A stretch of 64,000 nucleotides of DNA from NCBI RefSeq assembly GCF_036320485.1, contig NZ_CP132911.1:1860001-1924000 (forward strand), read 5' to 3'. This document shows positions 53,287 to 64,000 of this stretch, piece after piece. Position numbers and translations under genes: made by a program. The stretch is from Dyella sp. A6 (GTDB lineage: Bacteria; Pseudomonadota; Gammaproteobacteria; Xanthomonadales; Rhodanobacteraceae). Each line of letters opens with the position of its first letter. Positions within the stretch are counted from its first letter, which is position 1. A model generated the notes under the pieces. It had not been told where the DNA came from. It did no database searches and saw nothing but the letters and a program-made list of their open reading frames with translations.

Positions 53287-54210
53287 TCAGCCGTTGCTGA
53301 CCCCGTGCGGCACGTGCCCGGTGGCCACATGTCGCCGTGCGGACTCCACATTGGCCGGCGAATCGTCGAAGAAGATGTCGGCGCCGAACGCATCCAGGAA
53401 CGGCCCCTTGTCGCGACCGCCGAGGAACAGGGCTTCGTCGATGCGAACGCCCCAGCGACGAAGGGTGAGGATTACGCGTTTGTGCGCGGGCGCCGACCGC
53501 GCGGTGACCAAGGCCGTGCGGATCGGCGAGTTCTCCGCGGGAAACGCCGCCTGCAGACGATGAAGGGCTGTCAGGAAGCCACGGAACGGACCGACCGACA
53601 GCGGCTCCTCGGCATGCTCGCTCTCGTTGCGATGAAAGGCTTCCAGACCCTCTTCACGCGAGACGCGCTCGCCTTCGTCGCCAAAGATCACCGCATCGCC
53701 GTCGAAGGCAATCCGCAACTGCTCGGTAGCGCGCGGCGGCGCGGTGCTCGGCAGGATGGTCGCCGCCGCCACGCCAGCCTTGAGTGCTCGCCCCACGTCC
53801 TCGGCATTCGCCGAAAGAAACAGGTCCGCCCGGAACGGTGCGATGTAGTCCGAGGTGGGCGCGCCACTGGTGAAGGCCGCCCGGCTGATCTCCAGCCCGT
53901 AATGCTGGATCGCGTTGAAGATGCGCAGGCCAGTGTCACCCGAATTGCGCGAAAGCAGGATCACTTCCACCGGCGGCACGTCACCGGCCAGCCGGTTGAG
54001 GTCGAGCAACTTCTGCACCAGCGGGAAGGCCACGCCCGGCTTGAGTATCTCGTTCTCGTGCTCGATCTGGAAGCTGCGGTAGGCGTCCAGCCCGTCGCGC
54101 TCGAACAGCGCATGACTGTCGCCCAGATCGAACAGGGCACGCGACGAAATCGCCACCACCAGGCGGTTGTCGGTGGAGGACGCGGGATCGTGAGCGGTCG
54201 GCAGGGTCAT
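53287..54210 (-). CDS. 5'-nucleotidase, cN-I/NT5C1-like
   Basis: A 307-residue cytosolic 5'-nucleotidase-type protein. The start LVVAISSRALFDLGDSHALF, EVILLSRNSGDTGLRIFNAI and LFLSANAEDVGRALKAGVAA match the cN-I family, and the phosphatase acidic motifs appear in IAFDGDAVIFGDEGERV and in the C-terminal AFGADIFFDDSPANVESARR. It should release phosphate from nucleoside monophosphates. It is not exported. The function is inferred from family resemblance; substrate preference is unknown. A diheme cytochrome gene lies about 80 bases upstream of its start on the same strand. Confidence 0.88.
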   Translation of the reverse strand: MTLPTAHDPASSTDNRLVVAISSRALFDLGDSHALFERDGLDAYRSFQIEHENEILKPGVAFPLVQKLLDLNRLAGDVPPVEVILLSRNSGDTGLRIFNAIQHYGLEISRAAFTSGAPTSDYIAPFRADLFLSANAEDVGRALKAGVAAATILPSTAPPRATEQLRIAFDGDAVIFGDEGERVSREEGLEAFHRNESEHAEEPLSVGPFRGFLTALHRLQAAFPAENSPIRTALVTARSAPAHKRVILTLRRWGVRIDEALFLGGRDKGPFLDAFGADIFFDDSPANVESARRHVATGHVPHGVSNG

Positions 54211-54289
54211 GGCACGAATCTACCGCATGCAGCCGGTTGTGGGTGAGCGGCGGGAAGGCGTCCGCAGACACGCCGTCCGATCCGGTGCA

Positions 54290-54937
54290 TCAGGGGTGGG
54301 CTGCCAGATATGCGGCTATCGCCTGCACCTGTCGGGCGGTCAGCGCGCGCGCAATACCGTGCATCACTGCAGTCGGCCGGGTGCCGTTGGCAAAGGCACG
54401 CAATTGAGCCTGGATGTAGGCCGCATGCTGGCCGTACAACACTGGTCCGGGCGTGCCCATCATCATGCCCATTCCTCCCATCGACCCCATCCGGCCGGCA
54501 CCCGGCAGGTGGCAGTCAGCACAGGCCGGAATCTCTTCATGGCTGGCACCGAGACGGAACAGCTGACGGCCTTCCGCCATCAGGTCAGCCGGGCCCGCTG
54601 CATCCCGCGCACGGCTCTGGCCCGCGAAGAACGCAGACACATCGAGTTCGTCCTGGTTGGACAGGCCATGCACTATCGAGGCCATCACCGCAGAGGGTCG
54701 CTCACCGTTCCGGAAGGAAACCAGCTGCCCGTACAGGTAGCTGGCGCGCATACCGGCCAGCCGTGGGTACATGGCGATGGAGCTGTTGCCGTCGGGGCCG
54801 TGACAAGCCGCGCAACGCGCCTTCGCCACGACTTCCCCATGAACCGCGTGGCCGGTCGCCGGAGTGCCCTGCGAAGAGCAGCCGCCGGCAAAAAAAGCAG
54901 CGACCACAATGATGGCCAGGCGCACGAAATGTCGCAT
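54290..54937 (-). CDS. Diheme cytochrome c lipoprotein, c4-like
   Basis: A 215-residue protein with two CxxCH haem-binding motifs, CAACH (about residue 42) and CADCH (about residue 139). A lipobox-like hydrophobic segment (FFAGGC) is at the N-terminus, so it is probably anchored to the periplasmic side of a membrane. The first domain (HGEVVAKARCAACHGPDGNS, YPRLAGMRASYLYGQLVSF) and second domain (LRAFANGTRPTAVMHGIARAL) match the repeated layout of cytochrome c4 and similar electron carriers. A Met/Gly-rich segment (GRMGSMGGMGMMMG) links them and could bind copper. Electron transfer partner unknown. Confidence 0.9.
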   Translation of the reverse strand: MRHFVRLAIIVVAAFFAGGCSSQGTPATGHAVHGEVVAKARCAACHGPDGNSSIAMYPRLAGMRASYLYGQLVSFRNGERPSAVMASIVHGLSNQDELDVSAFFAGQSRARDAAGPADLMAEGRQLFRLGASHEEIPACADCHLPGAGRMGSMGGMGMMMGTPGPVLYGQHAAYIQAQLRAFANGTRPTAVMHGIARALTARQVQAIAAYLAAHP

Positions 54938-55123
54938 CGAGCAGGTACCTTACAGTGCGATTGCCGCCGTGATCTGTCGGGCGTGCCGCGGCAAATTTCA
55001 AGGGAAGAATAAACCCTTCGACACCTTCCGTGGCTGCCTGGGCTACAGCGATCGCGTTGGCTGAACTCGATGCAACCGTGTACGACACGCAGCCCGCACC
55101 GGCCGAACTGCGGTAATCCCACG

Positions 55124-56788
55124 CTAGACCCAGGCGGGCGCTCCGGCATCCCGCATGGGCCCCGCCTGCGGTTTGCGATCCTGTTGTACCGATGCACCCA
55201 GATCCGCTGGCTGCGTCCGGAAGAACGCCACCAGCCGTTGCAGTTCGTCGGCGCGCTCGTGCATGGCCCGCGAGGCTGCCGTCGCCTGCTCGACCAGCGC
55301 CGCATTCTGCTGGGTCGCATCGTCGATCTGGGTGACGACCCGACTGATCTGGGCAATGCCCGACGACTGCTCGCCGCTGGCCGCCGCGATATCGGCAACC
55401 GTGTCGGTGACCCGGGCGATGCTGGTCACGATGGCGCCCAGGCTGCTCCCGCTCGCTTCGGTCAGTTCGCTGCCGACGCGAACTTTTTCGGCACTGTTCA
55501 CGATCAGCGCGCGGATGTCCCTGGCCGCCGCGGCAGAGCGCTGGGCAAGCTGGCGTACCTCGGCCGCGACCACGGCAAAGCCACGCCCCTGTTCGCCAGC
55601 CCGCGCGGCCTCGACGGCGGCGTTGAGCGACAACAGGTTGGTCTGGAAGGCGATTTCGTCGATCAACCCGACGATATCCGCCATCTGGTTGCTGGCGGTA
55701 TCGATATCGCGCATCGCCGCAGCGACCTGGCCGGCCACGACACGGCCCTGTTCCGCATGCTGTCGAGCCTCACGCGCCTGCTGGTCGGCCGAAGCCGCAT
55801 TGAGCGCGTTCTGCTTCACCGTCGCGGTCATTTCTTCCAGCGACGCAGCGGTTTCTTCCAGGCTCGCGGCCTGGGACTGCGTACGCTGGCTGAGGTCGTC
55901 GTTGCCGCGCGAGATCTCTCCGGCACTCAGGCCGACCGCCAGGGCGCCCTCGCGCACCTGGCCGACGATGCCCTGCAGCTGTCCATCCATACGCCGGAAA
56001 GCACGCAGCAGCGCACCGATTTCGTCGCCCCGCGCGCTATCGATGTCGTTGCCGAGTCGCCCCGCGGCAATCGCCTCAGCCGTCACTACTGCTTCGCGCA
56101 CGCCGCGCAGGATCGAGCGAAGCGTCAGCCAGCCGACCAGCAAGGTCATCAGCATGCCGGCCCCGATGGCAGTCACGATCAGCAGGCGTAGCCGCCGGTA
56201 CGTGGCCGAAGCCTGCTGGTGCAGCGTCGTTGCCGCCGTCTCGCGCAGGCTGATGAAATGATCCAGCGCGTCGTACATCATGGTCATATTCGGCAGCAGG
56301 AAGTCGTATAGCACATCGGCGCTTCCGGTATCGCCCTTCAGCATCGATGCCGAAACATTGCCGATGATCCGGTTCACACGCTTGAACGAGGCGACGAACT
56401 GCTTCCACGTCCTGGCGGCATCGGCCGACATCGGCTGTGCCGAAATCTGCCTGATCAGCTTTTCGTTCTGGGCATCGAAATGGCGGACCACCTCGACCTG
56501 CTGGCTCACAATGGAAATGTTGCCGACCTGCCGGGCCGCCTCACCGAGGGCAATGAATTCGCCCTGCTGGTTGCGCGCGATGCGATTGGCCGCCAACAAC
56601 GGCGTCAGGTCGCCCCGGTACATCGACAGCAGACTGTCGTTGGACCGGGAGATGCCAGCCAGCCCGAGATAGGCAATCGCCACGAGCAAGACGTAAAGCA
56701 GCGCGGCAACGCCGATCAGCCGCAGCTTGATGGTCGGTGCGGGGCGTTTGAACAGGCGCCTGGCGGCGGCGCGAAAACGGGTGATCAT
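55124..56788 (-). CDS. Methyl-accepting chemotaxis protein
   Basis: A 554-residue chemoreceptor. TM1 is at about residues 22-45, a four-helix periplasmic sensor domain follows ([20 protein letters not shown], about residues 50-180), TM2 near residues 190-215, then a HAMP domain and the cytoplasmic signalling helix. The hairpin tip [20 protein letters not shown] and [20 protein letters not shown] are complete. The start at 56788 is chosen because AGGA lies eight bases upstream; the ATG at 56794 would place the ribosome binding site almost on the start. A perfect 27-bp inverted repeat lies about 80 bases upstream. Confidence 0.93.
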   Translation of the reverse strand: MITRFRAAARRLFKRPAPTIKLRLIGVAALLYVLLVAIAYLGLAGISRSNDSLLSMYRGDLTPLLAANRIARNQQGEFIALGEAARQVGNISIVSQQVEVVRHFDAQNEKLIRQISAQPMSADAARTWKQFVASFKRVNRIIGNVSASMLKGDTGSADVLYDFLLPNMTMMYDALDHFISLRETAATTLHQQASATYRRLRLLIVTAIGAGMLMTLLVGWLTLRSILRGVREAVVTAEAIAAGRLGNDIDSARGDEIGALLRAFRRMDGQLQGIVGQVREGALAVGLSAGEISRGNDDLSQRTQSQAASLEETAASLEEMTATVKQNALNAASADQQAREARQHAEQGRVVAGQVAAAMRDIDTASNQMADIVGLIDEIAFQTNLLSLNAAVEAARAGEQGRGFAVVAAEVRQLAQRSAAAARDIRALIVNSAEKVRVGSELTEASGSSLGAIVTSIARVTDTVADIAAASGEQSSGIAQISRVVTQIDDATQQNAALVEQATAASRAMHERADELQRLVAFFRTQPADLGASVQQDRKPQAGPMRDAGAPAWV

Positions 56789-56868
56789 GGTCATGTCCTG
56801 CGGCGCGCGGCGACGTCCCGGCCGCTTCTCTGAAGCCGGTAGTCGTCGACGCATTTACGGTGCACTGT

Positions 56869-56895
56869 GCGTCATTGCCGTAACGGCAATGACGC
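56869..56895. promoter_or_regulatory. 27-bp perfect inverted repeat upstream of the chemoreceptor
   Basis: GCGTCATTGCCGT, central A, ACGGCAATGACGC: 13-bp arms around one base. It lies 81 bases upstream of the chemoreceptor start, in the gap before the next gene. A near-zero loop makes it poor as a hairpin and good as a protein operator. Confidence 0.7.
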
Positions 56896-57047
56896 GCCTG
56901 CGGATATGGTGCACGCCGCTGATGTCAGCTTTCTTGCAGTCCGTCCAGGCTGTGATCACGGCTTCCGGGCTGGCGCTTCGGACATGCCCCGCCGTTAGCG
57001 GTCAGGGCCAATGGCAGGGGCCGATGGCTGGTGGAGCGGATATTCGT

Positions 57048-57290
57048 TCAGCGCTTGCGGGGCGGCTTGGCCGAGGATGCCTCGATCAACTGCTGCAGGT
57101 AGCCGATGCCTTCCTCTTCGGGAAAGAACGCCACCACATCGGCAATGGTCAGGTCGAAGCGACGCTGCAGGTCCAGAAACTCCGTTCTGGCCACTACCAA
57201 TTGCTGCTCGCGTGTCAGCGGCTTCTGTGTCTTTTCGAGGGCGGCCAATTCTTCCTGAAAGCGGCGGAACGCGTCGTTTGGGACCGGCAT
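57048..57290 (-). CDS. Small protein of unknown function
   Basis: An 80-residue soluble protein, mostly helical by eye: FRRFQEELAALEKTQKPLTR near the start, then EQQLVVARTEFLDLQRRFDL, LTIADVVAFFPEEEGIGYLQ and a basic tail (SSAKPPRKR). The charged tail could bind nucleic acid, but no domain is recognised. The start MPVPND at 57290 is the only ATG with a conserved-looking frame; longer frames look non-coding. It is divergent from the sirtuin gene. Confidence 0.55.
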   Translation of the reverse strand: MPVPNDAFRRFQEELAALEKTQKPLTREQQLVVARTEFLDLQRRFDLTIADVVAFFPEEEGIGYLQQLIEASSAKPPRKR

Positions 57291-57432
57291 GGCTGTCGCT
57301 GGGCTTCTGTGAACTGCGCCTATTGTCGCATGCCTGACGGTCTGACTGCCCGTATCGCCAGTCGATGGGCCCGTGTGCTCCGGTCTGGCTGTCACGGTCC
57401 GGGCCGACACGATGTCACCCGGCCGTGGCACC

Positions 57433-58278
57433 ATGCGCACCATGCTGGATATCCCGACAACACCGGCGCCCCAGGCCGGCGCCACTGCACTGGCGGCATT
57501 CGTCGATGCCCATCCGCGCCTGTTCGTGCTGACCGGTGCGGGCTGCAGCACCGGCTCGGGCATTCCCGACTATCGCGATGCACTTGGCCGCTGGAAGCGT
57601 CCGCAACCGGTGACCTACCAGGCCTTCACTGGCGACGTGGCCACCCGCAAGCGCTACTGGGCCCGCAGTCTGGTCGGCTGGCGCCGGTTCGGACAGGCCA
57701 CGCCGAATGCCGTACACCATGCCCTGGTCCGGCTCGAACAACAGGCAAGGCTGACGCTGCTGCTTACCCAGAACGTCGATCGCCTGCACCAGGCGGCAGG
57801 CCAGCTGAACGTGATCGACCTGCATGGCCGGCTGGACCGCGTGCGCTGCCTGGACTGTGGGCTGTCCATGCCGCGCACCGACCTGCAGGACGAACTGCTG
57901 CGACTGAATCCCGACTGGGCCACCGTCGAAGCCAGCGACGCCCCCGATGGCGATGCCGACCTGGAGGCCGACTTCGCCCATTTCGAGGTACCCGCCTGCC
58001 CGCGCTGTGCCGGCATGCTCAAGCCGGACGTGGTGTTCTTCGGCGAAGGCGTGCCGCGCAAACGTGTCGACGCGGGCATGCAGGCGCTGGATGACGCCGA
58101 CGCCATGCTGGTGGTGGGCTCGTCGCTGATGGTGTATTCGGGCTTCCGCTTCGCCCGGGCAGCCGCCCGCACCGGCAAGCCGCTGGCGGCCGTGAACCTG
58201 GGGCGGACCCGTGCCGATGACCTGCTTCAACTGAAGATCGAGTTGCCCTGCGACGAGGCGTTTTCGTTTCTCGCCTGA
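57433..58278 (+). CDS. NAD-dependent protein deacylase, class II sirtuin
   Basis: About 281 residues, Sir2 family. NAD-binding GAGCSTGSGIPDYRDALGRW, then TQNVDRLHQAAGQ and the catalytic His in LHGRLDR. Zinc cysteines in VRCLDCG and CPRCAGM. The closing KPDVVFFGE and VVGSSLMVYSGFRFARAAA are typical. It resembles class II sirtuins (SIRT4-like), which remove acyl groups from lysines. An acidic insert (DAPDGDADLEADFAHFE) lies between the two zinc pairs. The start is uncertain: ATGs at 57412, 57433 and 57442 are all in frame with weak ribosome binding sites. Confidence 0.92.
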   Translation: MRTMLDIPTTPAPQAGATALAAFVDAHPRLFVLTGAGCSTGSGIPDYRDALGRWKRPQPVTYQAFTGDVATRKRYWARSLVGWRRFGQATPNAVHHALVRLEQQARLTLLLTQNVDRLHQAAGQLNVIDLHGRLDRVRCLDCGLSMPRTDLQDELLRLNPDWATVEASDAPDGDADLEADFAHFEVPACPRCAGMLKPDVVFFGEGVPRKRVDAGMQALDDADAMLVVGSSLMVYSGFRFARAAARTGKPLAAVNLGRTRADDLLQLKIELPCDEAFSFLA

Positions 58279-58302
58279 GCAAGCGTGGCGCTGACGTCCG
58301 GC

Positions 58303-62252
<3,950 letters not shown>

Positions 62253-62472
62253 GCGGGTGGACTCCCCTGGAAGGCTGGGACGGAAGGACAGCAATCCGCC
62301 CACCATGGAATCTTCCGAGAGCCGCGACAAGTGACGAAGGTACTGGGTGCGACCCGATGACCACATGCCCTGCCCCGGGCGCGCGGACAGCCGTCATGGC
62401 GACGACGCAAGTATCTGCGACACCGGCAGGAAAATGCGAAACCGGCACAGTCATGCCGCCGCCGGACGTGGC

Positions 62473-62865
62473 TCAGCGGTAATTCTGGTAGGACTTCTCT
62501 TCGATCAGCTGCGAGCCGAGCTTGAGGTTGATCTCGCGCTTCACGGCTGCCCGCTCGTCGTTGCGGAAGTACACCGACCGCGCCAGCTCGACGAACTCGG
62601 CGTCGAAGGCCTGTGCCTTTTCCTTCAGGCGGATGCGGTCCTCGATGTCCCACAGGGCCTCGTTCACCGCAAGTAGACGCGCACGCTCATTGGCGATGTC
62701 GACCTGCGAAGCCTCGTTGTGCGACCAGGTTTCATTGAGCAGTTCGAGCTCGTTGCGCACGTTCGCCAGCTTGGCGGCGTCGGCGATGTGCTTCGACTTG
62801 ATCTCGAGAATGGTGATTTTGTCGATCAATTCACCGTAGGACACCGGGACCTGAATCAGGCTCAT
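62473..62865 (-). CDS. DUF6165-family protein
   Basis: A 130-residue protein with the DUF6165 core: VPVSYGELIDKITILEIKSK, KLANVRNELELLNETW and LWDIEDRIRLKEKAQAFDAE, then VYFRNDERAAVKREINLKLG. It is soluble, highly charged and probably helical. Function unknown; the family tends to sit near lipopolysaccharide or capsule genes. It lies 61 bases after the lpxK stop in the same orientation as msbA-lpxK, so it may be the third gene of that operon. Confidence 0.88.
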   Translation of the reverse strand: MSLIQVPVSYGELIDKITILEIKSKHIADAAKLANVRNELELLNETWSHNEASQVDIANERARLLAVNEALWDIEDRIRLKEKAQAFDAEFVELARSVYFRNDERAAVKREINLKLGSQLIEEKSYQNYR

Positions 62866-62926
62866 GAGAAATCTCGCAAACAGTCAAAAAGTAATGAGGA
62901 GCGGCCGGTTTAGCCGTGCCAGACGA

Positions 62927-63964
62927 TCATGATACCCGCGATGCGCCGGTTCGCTGCGATTTCTGCTGCAGCATGCCTTCGACACGCTGGCACAACACAT
63001 CCAGGAAGGATGCCGGCAACACGGCACTCACCGGCACGTTCCACCAGCCCGGGCGCGCGAAGCGGCGGCATTTCACCGCGTCCTTGGCGGTCATCAGCAG
63101 TGGCAGGTTGTCGCCGAAATCGAGATCGTCGGGAGTGAATGCGTGGTGATCGGGGAACGGGTGCTCGATGATGCGGATTCCCCGCGTACGCAGGCTGTCG
63201 AAGAAGCGACCGGGATTGCCAATACCGGCCAGCGCATGGACGTGGGTATCGCGAAACGCCGTTAGAGCCTGCTGGCCGGAACCGTCGACGGCACGGGCCA
63301 GCTCGCCTTCCAGTCGCATCGGAATCTCGCCCGCATGCGCATCGCCACCGTTGCATACGCAGAAATCCACGGCGCGCAGGCGCGACAGCGGCTCGCGCAA
63401 CGGCCCCCATGGCAGCAACCGCCGGTTGCCGAAGCGGCGCGCGCCATCGATCACGCAGATCTCGATGTCCCGCGCCAGACGGTAATGCTGCAGGCCATCG
63501 TCGGCCACGACCACATTGCAGCCAGCGTCGATCAGCAGCCGCGCGGCGGCGGGCCGATCCCGGCCGACTGCTACCGGCACGCCGCTGGCCCGGATCAGGC
63601 AGGGCTCGTCGCCGACCTGCGCAGGGTCCGGCGTCTCGTCGAGCAGTACCGGTTCCTGCGTGTGCCCGCCGTGACCGCGACTGACCACGCCCGGCCGCAA
63701 ACCATGCGACTGCAGGGCCTCGACCAGCGCGATAGTCAACGGAGTCTTGCCGGTGCCGCCGGCCGTAAGATTGCCCACCACCACCACAGGCACCGGCAAC
63801 GATTCGCTACGCAGCACGCCATGGCGGTACAGCCCACGCCGCAGCGCACTGAGCACGCCGTAGAGTCCGGCCAGCGGACGACACCACCACGGCACCCGGC
63901 CCGACCCGTACCAGCCTGCCGCGAGCGTATCGGCCAGCGTCATCCACCGCGACTCAGTCGGCAC
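62927..63964 (-). CDS. lpxK: Tetraacyldisaccharide 4'-kinase
   Basis: A 345-residue inner-membrane-associated kinase of lipid A synthesis; phosphorylates the 4'-position of the tetraacyl disaccharide. Motifs: PVPVVVVGNLTAGGTGKTP (P-loop), SRGHGGHTQEP, GDEPCLIRASGVPVAVGRDR, the metal/catalytic DDGLQHYRL and FPDHHAFTPDDL, MTAKDAVKC. It starts at a GTG (63964) that overlaps the msbA stop by 11 bases, giving a coupled msbA-lpxK unit as in E. coli. A second in-frame ATG at 63943 is less likely. Confidence 0.97.
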   Translation of the reverse strand: MPTESRWMTLADTLAAGWYGSGRVPWWCRPLAGLYGVLSALRRGLYRHGVLRSESLPVPVVVVGNLTAGGTGKTPLTIALVEALQSHGLRPGVVSRGHGGHTQEPVLLDETPDPAQVGDEPCLIRASGVPVAVGRDRPAAARLLIDAGCNVVVADDGLQHYRLARDIEICVIDGARRFGNRRLLPWGPLREPLSRLRAVDFCVCNGGDAHAGEIPMRLEGELARAVDGSGQQALTAFRDTHVHALAGIGNPGRFFDSLRTRGIRIIEHPFPDHHAFTPDDLDFGDNLPLLMTAKDAVKCRRFARPGWWNVPVSAVLPASFLDVLCQRVEGMLQQKSQRTGASRVS

Positions 63965-64000
63965 CCGGCTGCGGTGCCTCGTTGAACTGCATGCGGTGCA
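63954..64000 (-). CDS. msbA: Lipid A flippase MsbA, C-terminal end
   Basis: Only the last 14 or so codons are inside the window, ending HRMQFNEAPQPGAD and a TGA at 63954-63956. E. coli MsbA ends in a similar LHKMQFGQ, and msbA lies directly before lpxK in E. coli, so the call rests on this tail plus gene order. Confidence 0.7.
   Translation of the reverse strand, partial: HRMQFNEAPQPGAD

Overview
The window is about 64 kb of high-GC DNA from a Gram-negative gammaproteobacterium, most likely a Rhodanobacteraceae/Xanthomonadales relative (Dyella, Rhodanobacter, Frateuria or similar). The evidence is an msbA-lpxK lipid A operon, a xanthomonad-style TonB-dependent receptor, a periplasmic-propeller histidine kinase, a fused alpha-beta E1 dehydrogenase and the general gene style. 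The genus call is inference. No insertion sequence, prophage or CRISPR array was seen. One tRNA (Arg, CCU anticodon) is present.

Layout. 0-6 kb: a secreted-protein fragment, a LuxR-type response regulator and its propeller histidine kinase (broken by a one-base deletion in a C8 run), a DoxX-like membrane protein, an AraC-type DNA-binding protein and two tiny MbcA/ParS-like proteins. 6-33 kb: an accessory region rich in redox and electrophile-handling genes, arranged as several small regulons, each with its own regulator. (i) A TetR gene faces a quinone reductase/old yellow enzyme/SnoaL/SDR operon across two matching palindromes 51 bp apart. (ii) A LysR gene faces a hydrolase/DUF427/SDR/old yellow enzyme operon. 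Next comes a single-chain EgtB-EgtD fusion for ergothioneine synthesis. (iii) An HxlR gene faces an SDR and an HSL-family esterase. (iv) A NemR-like TetR gene sits with yqhD, curA and a DJ-1-type protein, with the same 15-bp operator in front of the regulator and in front of yqhD. An ABC-F ATPase, an RDD membrane protein, a TonB-dependent receptor and a pirin lie between them.

33-64 kb is mostly core metabolism and housekeeping: a metallo-beta-lactamase-fold hydrolase with a divergent TetR, two methyltransferases, tRNA-Arg, amaB-like aldehyde dehydrogenase, pyrD-murB, a ybjQ pair, a Bax-inhibitor-like protein, an FMN reductase, a diguanylate cyclase, fused E1 dehydrogenase, gcdH, an EamA transporter, an aldo/keto reductase, a group of small exported proteins of unknown function, a 5'-nucleotidase, a diheme cytochrome c, a chemoreceptor, a sirtuin, tadA, a large exported beta-propeller protein, and the msbA-lpxK-DUF6165 operon at the right edge.

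How the genes fit together. The 7.5-32.6 kb block reads as a store of reductases (two old yellow enzymes, quinone/enone reductases, SDRs, YqhD, CurA), aldehyde and glyoxal defence (YqhD, DJ-1 family) and a low-molecular-weight thiol pathway (ergothioneine). Most are under local repressors whose operators can be read directly. The most distinctive items are the EgtB-EgtD fusion, an old yellow enzyme that has lost the usual His/Asn substrate-binding pair, and the paired TetR operators. All function calls come from reading motifs by eye; no database search was run.
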